Below, in pieces: positions 37,479-50,294 of a DNA stretch of 64,000 nucleotides (within the stretch, counting starts at the first letter, position 1; every line of letters begins with the position of its first letter). The position numbers and the translations under genes are program-made. The notes below the pieces were generated by a model. It worked only from the letters and a program-made list of their open reading frames with translations, made no database searches and was not told where the DNA came from. The DNA lies in assembly GCA_947623455.1 (NCBI GenBank), contig OX392532.1, forward strand, positions 2,976,001 through 3,040,000, written 5' to 3'. Source of the DNA: Mimachlamys varia. Its lineage: Eukaryota > Mollusca > Bivalvia > Pectinida > Pectinidae.

Positions 37479-37658
37479 ACACCTACGGTATCAACCTCTA
37501 CAGACTTAACACCTACGGTATCAACCTCTACAGACTAAACACCTACGGTATCAACCTCTACAGACTTAACACCTACGGTATCAACCTCTACAGACTTAAC
37601 ACCTACGGTATCAACCTCTACAGACTTAACACCTACGGTATCAACCTCTACAGACTTA
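37479..37658. repeat. 30-bp tandem repeat, six copies
   Basis: Unit ACACCTACGGTATCAACCTC plus TACAGACTTA, six nearly identical copies. In one plus frame it would read TPTVSTSTDL (mucin-like), but the second copy has TAA in that frame. Confidence 0.97.
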
Positions 37659-37843
37659 ATATCAGTCTATATGTATCCTGCTGTTACTGCTCGCAATCTT
37701 ACTGTTACCATGGTGCATACATTTAGTATTTTACCGTTAAAAGGTTACACGACTGTATTCTTATACTGCTATAATACAAACATTTAAGACATTGTAAAAG
37801 AAGAAGAATTTAATAATACTAAAAAAGAAATATAAGGCAAAAG

Positions 37844-37914
37844 CTATGTCCGGGAGATTAAATATCTGCTGGCAATACACAAGTAGTTTCCATCAGGTGA
37901 CATCTCTGTAAATC
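37844..37914 (-). CDS. Exon-like segment with acceptor at the end of the 55-bp array (putative)
   Basis: On the minus strand TTATTTCACAG| at 37925-37915 is followed by an open segment reading (x)FTEMSPDGNYLCIASRYLIS, then RT and a TAG stop at 37844. The acceptor implies a phase-1 intron. G-N-Y-x-C-x-A-S resembles strand F of immunoglobulin domains; SPDGNYL also occurs in beta-propeller repeats. It is too short to decide. The first 35 bases are the founder-like copy of the adjacent 55-bp repeat. No donor or poly-A signal is clear; it could be a terminal exon or a relic. Confidence 0.35.
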
Positions 37915-40900
37915 CTGTGAAATAAGTCCTTCAACAAGTAGTCTTCATCAGGCGACATCTCTGTAAATCCTGTAAAATAAGTCCGTCCACAAGTAGTTTC
38001 CATCAGGTGACATCTCTGTAAATCCTGTGAAATAAGTCCTTCAACAAGTAGTCTTCATCAGGTGACATCTCTGTAAATCCTGTGAAATAAGTCCTTCAAC
38101 AAGTAGTCTTCACCAGGTGACATCTCTATAAATCCTGTAAAATAAGTCCGTCCACAAGTAGTCTTCGTCAGGCGACATCTCTGTAAATCCTGTAAAATAA
38201 GTCCGTCCACAGTAAGTCTTTACCAGGTGACATCTCTGTAAATCCTGTAAAATAAGTCCGTCCACAAGTAGTCTTCACCAGGTGACATCTCTGTAAATCC
38301 TGTAAAATAAGTCCTTCCACAAGAAGTCTTCACCAGGTGACATCTCTGTAAATCCTGTAAAATAAGTCCGTCCACAAGTAGTCTTCACCAGGTGACATCT
38401 CTGTAAATCCTGTAAAATAAGTCCGTCCACAAGAAGTCTTCATCAGGTGACATCTCTGTAAATCCTGTAAAATAAGTCCGTCCACAAGTAATCTTCACCA
38501 GGTGACATCTCTGCATATCCTGTAAAATAAGTCCGTCCACAGTAAGTCTTCACCAGGTGACATCTATGAAATCCTGTAAAATAAGTCTGTCCACAAATAG
38601 TCTTCACCAGGTGACATCTCTGTAAATCCTGTAAAATAAGTCCGTCCACAAGTAGTCTTCACCAGGTGACATCTCTGTAAATCCTGTAAAATAAGTCCGT
38701 CCACAAGTAATCTTCACCAGGTGACATCTCTGTAAATCCTGTACAATAAGTCCGTCCACAATAAGTCTTCACCAGGTGACATCTCTGTAAATCCTGTAAA
38801 ATAAGTCCGTCCACAAGTAATCTTCACCAGGTGACATCTCTGTAAATCCTGTAAAATAAGTCCGTCCACAAGTAATCTTCACCAGGTGACATCTCTGTAA
38901 ATCCTGTAAAATAAGTCCGTCCACAAGTAATCTTCACCAGGTGACATCTCTGTATATCCTGTAAAATAAGTCCGTCCACAGTAAGTCTTCACCAGGTGAC
39001 ATCTCTGTAAATCCTGTAAAATAAGTCCGTCCACAAGTAAGTCTTCACCAGGTGACATCTCTGTAAATCCTGTAAAATAAGTCTATCCACAAATAGTCTT
39101 CACCAGGTGACATCTCTGTAAATCCTGTAAAATAAGTCCGTCCACAAATAGTCTTCACCAGGTGACATCTCTGTATATCCTGTAAAATAAGTCCGTCCAC
39201 AGTAAGTCTTCACCAGGTGACATCTCTGTAAATCCTGTAAAATAAGTCCGTCCACAAGTAAGTCTTCACCAGGTGACATCTCTGTAAATCCTGTAAAATA
39301 AGTCTGTCCACAAATAGTCTTCACCAGGTGACATCTCTGTAAATCCTGTAAAATTAGTCCGTCCACAAATAGTCTTCACCAGGTGACATCTCTGTAGATC
39401 CTGTAAAATAAGTCCGTCCACATGTAGTTTCCATCAGGTGACATCTCTATAAATCCTGTAAAATAGGCCGGTCCACAAGTAGTCTTCACCAGGTGACATC
39501 TCTGTAAATCCTGTAAAATAAGTCCGTCCACAAGTAGTCTTCACCAGGTGACATCTCTGTAAATCCTGTAAAATAAGTCCGTCCACAGTAAGTCTTCACC
39601 AGGTGACATCTCTGTAAATCCTGTAAAATAAGTCCGTCCACAAGTAATCTTCACCAGGTGACATCTCTGTAGATCCTGTAAAATAAGTCCGTCCACAGTT
39701 AGTCTTCACCAGGTGACATCTCTGTAAATCCTGTAAAATAAGTCCGTCCACAAGTAGTCTACACCAGGTGACATCTCTGTAAATCCTGTAAAATAAGTCC
39801 GTCCACAGTTAGTCTTTACCAGGTGACATCTCTGTAAATCCTGTAAAATAAGTCCGTCCACAGTTAGTCTTCACCTGGTGACATCTCTGTAAATCCTGTA
39901 AAATAAGTCTGTCCACAAGTAGTCTTCACCAGGTGACATCTCCGTAAATGCTGTAAAATAAGTCCGTCCACAAGTAGTCTTCACCAGGTGACATCTCTGT
40001 AAATCCTGTAAAATAAGTCCTTCCACAAGTAATCTTCACCAGGTGACATCTCTGTAGATCCTGTAAAATAATTCCGTCCACAGTAAGTCTTCACCAGGTG
40101 ACATCTCTGTAAATCCTGTAAAATCAGTCCTTCCACAAGTAGTCTTCACCAGGCGACATCTCTGTAAATCCTGTAAAATAAGTCCGTCCACAAGTAGTCT
40201 TCACCAGGTGACATCTCTGTAAATCCTGTAAAATAAGTCCGTCCACAAGTAATCTTCACCAGGACACATCTCTGTAAATCCTGTAAAATAAGTCCGTCCA
40301 CAAGTAGTCTACACCAGGTGACATCTCTGTAAATCCTGTAAAATAAGTCCGTCCACAAATAGTCTTCACCAGGTGACATCTCTGTAAATCCTGTAAAATA
40401 AGTCTGTCCACAAGAAGTCTTCATCAGGTGACATCTCTGTAAATCCTGTAAAATAAGTCTGTCCACAAGTGGTCTTCACCTGGTGACATCTCTGTAAATC
40501 CTGTAAAATAAGTCTGTCCACAAGTGGTCTTCACCTGGTGACATCTCTGTAAATCCTGTAAAATAAGTCTGTCCACAAGTGGTCTTAACCTGGTGACATC
40601 TCTGTAAATCCTGTAAAATAAGTCTGTCCACAAGTGGTCTTCACCTGGTGACATCTCTGTAAATCCTGTAAAATCAGTCCGTCCACAAGTAGTCTCACCA
40701 GGTGACATCTCTGTAAATCCTGTAAAATAAGTCCGTCCACAAGTAGTCTACACCAGGTGACATCTCTGTAAATCCTGTAAAATAAGTCCGTCCACAAATA
40801 GTCTTCACCAGGTGACATCTCTGTAAATCCTGTAAAATAAGTCTGTCCACAAGAAGTCTTCATCAGGTGACATCTCTGTAAATCCTGTAAAATAAGTCTG

Positions 40901-41466
40901 TCCACAAGTGGTCTTCACCTGGTGACATCTCTGTAAATCCTGTAAAATAAGTCTGTCCACAAGTGGTCTTCACCTGGTGACATCTCTGTAAATCCTGTAA
41001 AATAAGTCTGTCCACAAGTGGTCTTCACCTGGTGACATCTCTGTAAATCCTGTAAAATAAGTCTGTCCACAAGTGGTCTTCACCTGGTGACATCTCTGTA
41101 AATCCTGTAAAATAAGTCCGTCCACAAGTAGTCTCACCAGGTGACATCTCTGTAAATCCTGTAAAATCAGTCCGTCCACAAGTAGTCTCACCAGGTGACA
41201 TCTCTGTAAATCCTGTAAAATAAGTCCGTCCACAAGTAGTCTACACCAGGTGACATCTCTGTAAATCCTGTAAAATAAGTCCGTCCACAAGTAGTCTTGA
41301 CCAGGCGACATCTCTGTAAATCCTGTAAAATAAGTCCGTCCACAAGTAGTCTTGACCAGGCGACATCTCTGTAAATCCTGTAAAATAAGTCCGTCCACAA
41401 GTAGTCTTGACCAGGCGACATCTCTGTAAATCCTGTAAAATAAGTCCGTCCACAAGAAGTCTTCAC
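37880..41466. repeat. 55-bp minisatellite array (about 65 units) carrying a 3' splice site in each unit
   Basis: On the minus strand each unit reads CTTGTGGACGGACTTATTTT, then ACAG|GATTTACAGAGATGT, then CACCTGGTGAAGACTA. The polypyrimidine-AG acceptor followed by GATTTACAGAGATGTCACCTG is the same junction as in the exon-like segment at 37914. The 55-bp period rotates the frame, giving only short ORFs (TYFTGFTEMSPGEDYLW and shifts). Local blocks with AAGTGGTCTTCACCTGG and with GACCAGGCGACATC were amplified separately near 40460-41100 and 41290-41430. Confidence 0.95.
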
Positions 41467-41964
41467 GTTTTATGGAACTCCTTATATTAAGGAAAAGCTC
41501 TGTACAGAATTAAATGCAAATTGAACAACTGAATATTGGTGGGTGTTATGATGGAACTTCCATGAAAGAGACAGTTGAATATCGTTGCATAAGTTTAAGA
41601 CTGTTGGTTAAGGTACAGAAAAAAAAATCATATACATTTACTTATAAGAAACCGTCCGATGAAGATTTTAAGAACGTATGTCTGTTTGAAAAGGTCGATA
41701 ACTATCTTGTTATTTAGATGTGCCGTGTACTTTAGAGAATGGTTCATGTAACTGAAAGCGAAATTGAAGGATTTGGCAATGATAGCACCTTTGACATACA
41801 TGTATATACTTGTATTCCTGGTGGGAAAGTATCAGTTTTAACAAGTAAGTGAATCAAGTTTCTGTTTATGCAATAAAAAATAGCTTCACACTCGTTATAA
41901 AATATCTTTTTTTTTTTGTCGTTAAGTGAGCAATATCTTGTATCCAACAAGACCAACACTAATT
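41467..41964. other. Unique stretch between the 55-bp and 66-bp arrays
   Basis: Short ORFs of 67 (plus, 41514-41717) and 71 codons (minus, 41744-41959) have no family signal. A poly-T run at about 41907 precedes the 66-bp array. Confidence 0.4.
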
Positions 41965-44900
41965 ATACTCTACAGCACCATCACCTATACGTGTAAATCA
42001 GAGTGGACGCTGTCGGGTACCGTATCAGGTATACTCTACAGCACCATCACCTACACGTGTAAATCAGAGTGGACGCTGTCTGGTACCGTATCAGGTATAA
42101 TCTACAGCACCATCACCTACACGTGTAAATCAGAGTGGACGCTGTCTGGTACCGTATCAGGTATACTCTACAGCACCATCACCTACACGTGTAAATCAGA
42201 GTGGACGCTGTCTGGTACCGTATCAGGTATACTCTACAGCACCATCACCTACACGTGTAAATCAGAGTGGACGCTGTCTGGTACCGTATTAGGTATACTC
42301 TACATCACCATCACCTACACGTGTAAATCAGAGTGGACGCTGTCTGGTACCGTATCAGGTATACTCTACAGCACCATCACCTACACGTGTAAATCAGAGT
42401 GGACACTGACTGGTACCGTATCAGGTATACTCTACAGCACCATCACCTACACGTGTAAATCAGAGTGGACGCTGTCTGGTACCGTATCGGGTATACTCTA
42501 CAGCACCATCACCTACACGTGTAAATCAGAGTGGACGCTGTCTGGTACCGTATCGGGTATACTCTACAGCACCATCACCTACACGTGTAAATCAGAGTGG
42601 ACGCTGTCTGGTACCGTATCGGGTATACTCTACAGCACCATCACCTACACGTGTAAATCAGAGTGGACGCTGTCTGGTACCGTATCAGGTATACTCTACA
42701 GCACCATCACCTACACGTGTAAATCAGAGTGGACGCTGTCTGGTACCGTATCAGGTATACTCTACAGCACCATCACCTACACGTGTAAATCAGAGTGGAC
42801 GCTGTCTGGTACCGTATCAGGTATACTCTACAGCACCATCACCTACACGTGTAAATCAGAGTGGACGCTGTCTGGTACCGTATCAGGTATAATCTACAGC
42901 ACCATCACCTACACGTGTAAATCAGAGTGGACGCTGTCTGGTACCGTATCAGGTATACTCTACAGCACCATCACCTACACGTGTAAATCAGAGTGGACGC
43001 TGTCTGGTACCGTATCAGGTATACTCTACAGCACCATCACCTACACGTGTAAATCAGAGTGGACGCTGTCTGGTACCGTATCAGGTATACTCTACATCAC
43101 CATCACCTACACGTGTAAATCAGAGTGGACGCTGTCTGGTACCGTATCAGGTATACTCTACAGCACCATCACCTACACATGTAAATCAGAGTGGACACTG
43201 ACTGGTACCGTATCAGGTATACTCTACAGCACCATCACCTACACGTGTAAATCAGAGTGGACGCTGTCTGGTACCGTATCAGGTATACTCTACAGCACCA
43301 TCACCTACACGTGTAAATCAGAGTGGACGCTGTCTGGTACCGTATCAGGTATACTCTACATCACCATCACCTACACGTGTAAATCAGAGTGGACGCTGTC
43401 TGGTACCGTATCAGGTATACTCTACAGCACCATCACCTACACGTGTAAATCAGAGTGGACACTGACTGGTACCGTATCAGGTATACTCTACAGCACCATC
43501 ACCTACACGTGTAAATCAGAGTGGACGCTGTCTGGTACCGTATCGGGTATACTCTACAGCACCATCACCTACACGTGTAAATCAGAGTGGACGCTGTCTG
43601 GTACCGTATCGGGTATACTCTACAGCACCATCACCTACACGTGTAAATCAGAGTGGACGCTGTCTGGTACCGTATCGGGTATACTCTACAGCACCATCAC
43701 CTACACGTGTAAATCAGAGTGGACGCTGTCTGGTACCGTATCAGGTATACTCTACAGCACCATCGCCTACACGTGTAAATCAGAGTGGACGCTGTCTGGT
43801 ACCGTATCAGGTATACTCTACAGCACCATCACCTACACGTGTAAATCAGAGTGGACGCTGTCTGGTACCGTATCAGGTATACTCTACAGCACCATCACCT
43901 ACACGTGTAAATCAGAGTGGACGCTGTCTGGTACCGTATCAGGTATAATCTACAGCACCATCACCTACACGTGTAAATCAGAGTGGACGCTGTCTGGTAC
44001 CGTATCAGGTATACTCTACAGCACCATCACCTACACGTGTAAATCAGAGTGGACGCTGTCTGGTACCGTATCAGGTATACTCTACAGCACCATCACCTAC
44101 ACGTGTAAATCAGAGTGGACGCTGTCTGGTACCGTATCAGGTATACTCTACATCACCATCACCTACACGTGTAAATCAGAGTGGACGCTGTCTGGTACCG
44201 TATCAGGTATACTCTACAGCACCATCACCTACACATGTAAATCAGAGTGGACACTGACTGGTACCGTATCAGGTATACTCTACAGCACCATCACCTACAC
44301 GTGTAAATCAGAGTGGACGCTGTCTGGTACCGTATCAGGTATACTCTACAGCACCATCACCTACACGTGTAAATCAGAGTGGATGCTGTCTGGTACCGTA
44401 TCGGGTATACTCTACAGCACCATCACCTACACATGTAAATCAGAGTGGACGCTGTCTGGTACCGTATCGGGTATACTCTACAGCACCATCACCTACACGT
44501 GTAAATCAGAGTGGACGCTGTCTGGTACCGTATCAGGTATACTCTACAGCACCATCGCCTACACGTGTAAATCAGAGTGGACGCTGTCTGGTACCGTATC
44601 AGGTATACTCTACATCACCATCACCTACACGTGTAAATCAGAGTTGACGCTGTCTGGTACCGTATCAGGTATACTCTACAGCACCATCAACTACACGTGT
44701 AAATCAGAGTGGACGCTGTCTGGTACCGTATCAGGTATACTCTACAGCACCATCACCTACACGTGTAAATCAGAGTGAACGCTGTCTGGTACCGTATCAG
44801 GTATACTATACATCACCATCACCTACACGTGTAAATCAGAGTGGACGCTGTCTGTTACCGTATCAGGTATACTCTACAACACCATCACCTACACGTGTAA

Positions 44901-46932
44901 ATCAGAGTGGACGCTGTCTGTTACCGTATCGGGTATACTCTACAGCACCATCACCTACACGTGTAAATCAGAGTGGACGCTGTCTGGTACCGTATCGGGT
45001 ATACTCTACAGCACCATCACTTATACGTGTAAATCAGAGTGGACGCTGTCTGGTACCGTATCAGGTATACTCTACAGCACCATCACCTACACGTGTAAAT
45101 CAGAGTGGACGCTGTCTGGGACCGTATCAGGTATACTCTACAGCACCATCAACTACACGTGTAAATCAGAGTGGACGCTGTCTGGTACCGTATCAGGTAT
45201 ACTCTACAGCACCATCACCTACACCTGTAAATCAGAGTGGACGCTGTCTGGTACCGTATCAGGTATACTCTACAACACCATCACCTACACGTGTAAATCA
45301 GAGTGGACGCTGTCTGGGACCGTATCAGGTATACTCTACAGCACCATCACCTACACGTGTAAATCAGAGTGGACGCTGTCTGGTACCATATCAGGTATAC
45401 TCTACAGCACCATCACCTACACGTGTAAATCGGAGTGGACGCTGTCTGGTACCGTATCGGGTATACTCTACAACACCATCACCTACACGTGTAAACCAGA
45501 GTGGACGCTGTCTGGTACCGTATCAGGTATGCTCTTCAGCACCATCACCTACACGTGTAAATCAGAGTGGACGCTGTCTGGTACCGTATCAGGTATACTC
45601 TACAACACAATCACCAACACGTGTAAATCAGAGTGGACGCTGTCTGGTACCGTATCAGGTATACTCTACAGCACCATCACCTACACCTGTAAATCAGAGT
45701 GGACACTGACTGGTACCGTATCGGGTATACTCTACAGCACCATCACCTACACCTGTAAATCAGAGTGGACGCTGTTTGGTACCGTATCAGGTATGCTCTT
45801 CAGCACCATCACCTACACGTGTAAATCAGAGTGGACACTGACTGGTACCGTATCAGATATACTCTACAGCACCATCACCTACACCTGTAAATCAGAGTGG
45901 ACGCTGTTTGGTACCGTATCAGGTATACTCTACAGCACCATCACCTATACGTGTAAATCAAAGTGGACGCTGTCTGGTACCGTATCAGGTATACTCTACA
46001 ACACCATCACCTACACGTGTAAACCAGAGTGGACGATGTCTGGTACCGTATCAGGTATACTCTACAGCACCATCACCTACACGTGTAAATCAGAGTGGAC
46101 GCTGTCTAGTACCGTATCAGGTATACTCTACATCACCATCACCTACACGTGTAAATCAGAGTGGACGTTGTCTGGTACCTAGCAGGTATACTCTACAGCA
46201 CCATCACCTACACGTGTAAATCAGAGTGGACGCTGTCTGGTACCGTATCAGGTATACTCTACAGCACCATCACCTACACGTGTAAACCAGAGTGGACGCT
46301 GTCTGGTACCGTATCAGGTATACTCTACAGCAACATCATCTACACGTGTAAACCAGAGTGGACGCTGTCTGGTACCGTATCGGGTATACTATACAGCACC
46401 ATCACCTACACGTGTAAATCAGAGTGGACGCTGTCTGGTATCGTATCGGGTATACTCTACAGCACCATCACCTACACGTGTAAACCAGAGTGGACGCTGT
46501 CTGGTACCGTATCGGGTATACTCTACAGCACCATCAGCTACACGTGTAAATCAGAGTGGACGCTGTCTGGTAACGTATCAGGTATACTCTACAACACCAT
46601 CACCTACACGTGTAAATCAGAGTGGACGCTGTTTGGTACCGTATCAGGTATTCTCTACAACACCATCACCTACACGTGTAAATCAGAGTGGACGCTGTCT
46701 AGTATCGTATCGGGTATACTCTACAACACCATCACCTACACGTGTAAATCAGAGTGGACACTGACTGGTACCGTATCGGGTATACTCTACAGCACCATCA
46801 CCTACACGTGTAAATCAGAGTGGACGCTGTCTGGTACCGTATCGGGTATACTCTACAGCACCATCAGCTACACGTGTAAATCAGAGTGGACGCTGTCTGG
46901 TACCGTATCAGGTATACTCTATAGCACCATCA
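41965..46932 (+). repeat. 66-bp array (about 75 units) encoding a partial sushi/CCP-like 22-residue repeat
   Basis: Each unit reads GILYSTITYTCKSEWTLSGT VS in one plus frame. The pattern Y-S-x-x-x-T-Y-x-C-x-S-x-(W/Y)-x-L-S-G is the central strand pair of complement-control (sushi/CCP) domains, which need about 60 residues and four Cys; only one Cys is present per unit. The frame is open from 41926 to a TGG-to-TGA change at 44776-44778, then in the same frame to about 46182, where a one-base deletion (GGTACCTAGCAGG) shifts it; it ends IAATFH at 46955. With one nonsense and one frameshift in about 1650 codons, it is either a decaying exon or an untranslated array. The unit also contains TATCAG|GTATAC. 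Confidence 0.9.
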
Positions 46933-47805
46933 ACATTGCCGCGACATTTCATTAAATAAATAGATAATGATTCTATAAACCTTTATACGTTCATGGGTTC
47001 GGCAGCTGGCATCCTTGTGTTTGATTTCCCGGGGGTAATTCCCTGTCTATCGATGACGACGCTATTCGAATCTTGATTGCTAAGGGGCGTGTCCGACATT
47101 CTGTCTGCTACCTGTCGAGGTTTCTTGTTTCAACACAGTTCTCTTGTAACATAAGTCATTATGTAAAACGTTAATGCTGGTATGACTTCTCTTTCTCTCC
47201 CTAAATGATTTTTACGTGTAAAATATTGCAAAATTTTATGTATTTTTTTAGCATAGTATCACGAGCCGGGATTTTGTAATATGTTTCTTGGTCAGTTTGT
47301 CACGCCCTTATATTATAATTATCTTGTTTAGAGGTAGTTTGTCACGCCCTTATATTATAATTATCTTGTTTAGAGGTATTATATGCCGTTTGCAATGTCT
47401 GTTCTCAACATTTAAAGGCCCAATATACGTAACTTCAGGTAAATTTTCGTGATTCTGAAAAATTATGAAAAAAATTCCAGTTGATAACCATGCAAAAATA
47501 AGCCTAAAACGAAGTAAACCTAAGCGGTAACTAACGAGAAACTTTTGACAAAAAAATCCAAAGAAATGAAAATAATGCAGATGGGGCCCACTTCAACAAC
47601 AAACCGAAGGTAGAAGCACGGTTCGAACTGAACGCGTGTTTACAAAAAGCGTGTTTCAACTGCTGCTGTACCGGTAACCGCGAAAGCATTCATCTTGAAT
47701 ATTGCTGATATCAGTTAATCTTAACTAAATCTATAACTAAAATAAGTTATTAGGCTTGATTTTCGCTTGAAGTTTTGCCGAAAGTTACGTATATTGGGCC
47801 TTTAA
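46870..47805 (+). repeat. Left arm of a large inverted duplication
   Basis: Near-identical, inverted, to 49530-50748. It includes the last 66-bp unit, CAACATTGCCGCGACATTTC, the unique segment to 47411, two copies of a 42-bp repeat (47294-47377) and AGGCCC MITE copy 3. Confidence 0.92.
47412..47805 (-). mobile_element. AGGCCC MITE, copy 3
   Basis: TTAA borders, terminal repeats AGGCCCAATATACGTAACTT and its inverse, 394 bp. Orientation is opposite to copy 1. It forms the inner end of the left arm of the inverted duplication. Confidence 0.85.
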
Positions 47806-47999
47806 GTTTTGTTGTTACTAATGTGAATTCTAAATGTAGTACAACACAGATTACGATCTTGCGATAAATCGTACAGAATGATAGATGTTTGAAAGTTTAG
47901 TATGTTTTAAATCAACTGGAGGAAAAGACAGTAAAACTACGGCTGTCCAAATCTCTCATTCACAATTTTAACCTGGAATTAGCAATGCATCATCAAAAT

Positions 48000-49140
48000 G
48001 AGAGATGAATACCATGACCTCGCAGCATAAATTAGTTTCTGCATTAGATCACAAGTGCAGAGCGGTGCTTGTTGTGCTAGACTTGTCAGTTGCATTTGAC
48101 GTCATGGAGCAAAGCATAAACGTCTTGAGTATTGGTATAAAGTGATAACACCCTATGCTGAATACAGTTCTATCTGAGTGATCGATGGCAGTATATTGGA
48201 TCTTCTGTTTCACGTGACAGTATTCTGGATTTCGGTGTTCCTTAACGGCCGGTATTAGGACCACGGGAATACTACATTTATTAGAAACCAATCGGGGAGA
48301 TCTGTTCTCACCATAGCCTTCGGTATCACAGTTGTAACCTACATGGCCATCAGACCACAGGACAGCTGGGACACCGTATCAGAAAGTCGAGCAGACAGTC
48401 TGACACACATAAGACCCCGGATAAACACCAACACGTTAAAGTTCAATCAAGACAACATAGAATTCGTCGTCTTTTCTTCAAAGTGTCAGCAATCAATGGC
48501 TCTCCAGCTCAAGGTCGGAACCAGTGCTGTTTACACTATTCCGACTGTTAAAAATATAGGGGTGCACTTTGATAGTTCACGGAACATGGAGAAACAAGTG
48601 AATGTTATTGCCAAATCCTGTTAACACCAGATCAGGTCTGTGGTATATCTTACAGTCGTCTTCAGAAGATCCAGAACACAGCAACGTCTGGTTTTTCGAG
48701 TTCGAAAGAGACAAAACATAATTCCTGTTCTATATTCATTGCACTGTTTACCTGTATAATACAGGTCACAGTATAAAATCTTAATATACACAAACAAGGC
48801 ACCGGATGGAACAGTTCTCGGTACATAAGGGAGATAGTTACCCTGTATCAGCCGTCACGATCAGCCAGGTCGGAGACAGAATCATTGTTATGTGTCCAAA
48901 ATCCTCGTACTTCGACCTATGGGAACCGGTGCTTTGGGAGAGTTTTGGTCACTTCGAGGAATAGCCTACCATCCGCTGTCAGACGAAAATGAACAATCTG
49001 GCCAAACCCAAGAAGCATTTGAAGATGCACCTTTGCACGTCTGCATTTTAGACTCTCTAAATAGACGACATGTATATACTGACTTTTTAATTGTTTGTAT
49101 TCATTTTGACATTATTTTATTTTAACTTTATAAATGACGG
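48000..49140 (+). pseudogene. Decayed LINE (CR1/Jockey-like) reverse transcriptase
   Basis: Several frames carry pieces of a non-LTR polymerase in order: VLVVLDLSVAFDVME near 48067 (the L-D-x-S-x-A-F-D motif), RPQDSWDTVSES near 48350, TLKFNQDNIEFVVFSSKC near 48435 (the L-x-x-N-x-x-K-T-E-F region), VKNIGVHFDSSRNMEKQVN near 48550, and NNLAKPKKHLKMHL near 48990. Multiple stops and frameshifts show it is dead. The YADD region is lost. It occupies the spacer of the inverted duplication. Confidence 0.7.
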
Positions 49141-49529
49141 TGGTTGTAAAACTTCCTTTATTTGTGCATTATCGGTAATATTTTTATCCACATTTTGTGA
49201 AACGCTTAAGAGTAATTTTACAAACTACAAATTTGTATATAGAGCGCTATATAAATGTTGTATACTATTATTTTTTATCTTTAGTCCCGACCTACACATT
49301 TGTTGAAGTATATGACGACACTATTCTTTTTACTAAAGGGCGATTTCTGTTTTATCTAATGTCAAATTCTAAAAAAAAAACAAATAAATAAATAAATACC
49401 AATTTACACGGTCCTTTTAAAGTATATAATTTTATTCAAACAGTTTATATATAACCAAGACCTTTGGTTTCTGGCAGATAGTGTAGAATTGCATTAATTC
49501 ACAAGGGAGGTCATTCTACAATATACATT

Positions 49530-49924
49530 TTAAAGGCCCAATATACGTAACTTTCGGCAAAACTTCAAGCGAAAATCAAGCCTAATAACTTATTTTAGTT
49601 ATAGATTTAGTTAAGATTAACTGACATCAGCAATATTCAAGATGAATGCTTTCGCGGTTACCGGTACAGCAGCAGTTGAAACACGCTTTTTGTAAACACG
49701 CGTCCTTTTCGAACATGTGCTTCTACCTTCGGTTTGTTGTTGAAGTGGGCCCCATCTGCATTATTTTCATTTCTTTGGATTTTTTTGTCAAAAGTTTCTC
49801 GTTAGTTACCGCTTAGGTTTACTTCGTTTTAGGCTTATTTTTGCATGGTTATCAACTAGAATTTTTTTCATAATTTTTCAGAATCACGAAAATTTCCCTG
49901 AAGTTACGTATATTGGGCCTTTAA
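49530..49924 (+). mobile_element. AGGCCC MITE, copy 4
   Basis: TTAA-bordered, 395 bp, mirror image of copy 3; it is the inner end of the right arm. Confidence 0.85.
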
Positions 49925-49958
49925 ATGTTGAGAACAGACATTGAAAACGGCATTCAAT

Positions 49959-50294
49959 ACCTCTAAACAAGATAATTACAATATAAGGGCGTGACAAACT
50001 ACCTCTAAACAAGATAATTACAATATAAGGGCGTGACAAACTACCTCTAAACAAGATAATTACAATATAAGGGCGTGACAAACTACCTCTAAACAAGATA
50101 ATTACAATATAAGGGCGTGACAAACTACCTCTAAACAAGATAATTACAATATAAGGGCGTGACAAACTACCTCTAAACAAGATAATTACAATATAAGGGC
50201 GTGACAAACTACCTCTAAACAAGATAATTACAATATAAGGGCGTGACAAACTACCTCTAAACAAGATAATTACAATATATGGGCGTGACAAACT
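49959..50294. repeat. 42-bp tandem repeat, eight copies
   Basis: Unit ACCTCTAAACAAGATAATTA plus CAATATAAGGGCGTGACAAACT. The 42-bp period leaves a minus-strand frame open (SLSRPYIVIILFRG per unit). Only two copies exist in the left arm (47294-47377). Confidence 0.97.

Noticed and set aside
37437..37787. Plus-strand mucin-like exon (TPTVSTSTDL x6) after a good acceptor
   Set aside because: The second 30-bp copy has an in-frame TAA (GAC TAA ACA), so the frame is broken.
48343..48624. 93-codon plus ORF as an independent gene
   Set aside because: It is a fragment of the decayed LINE reverse transcriptase.
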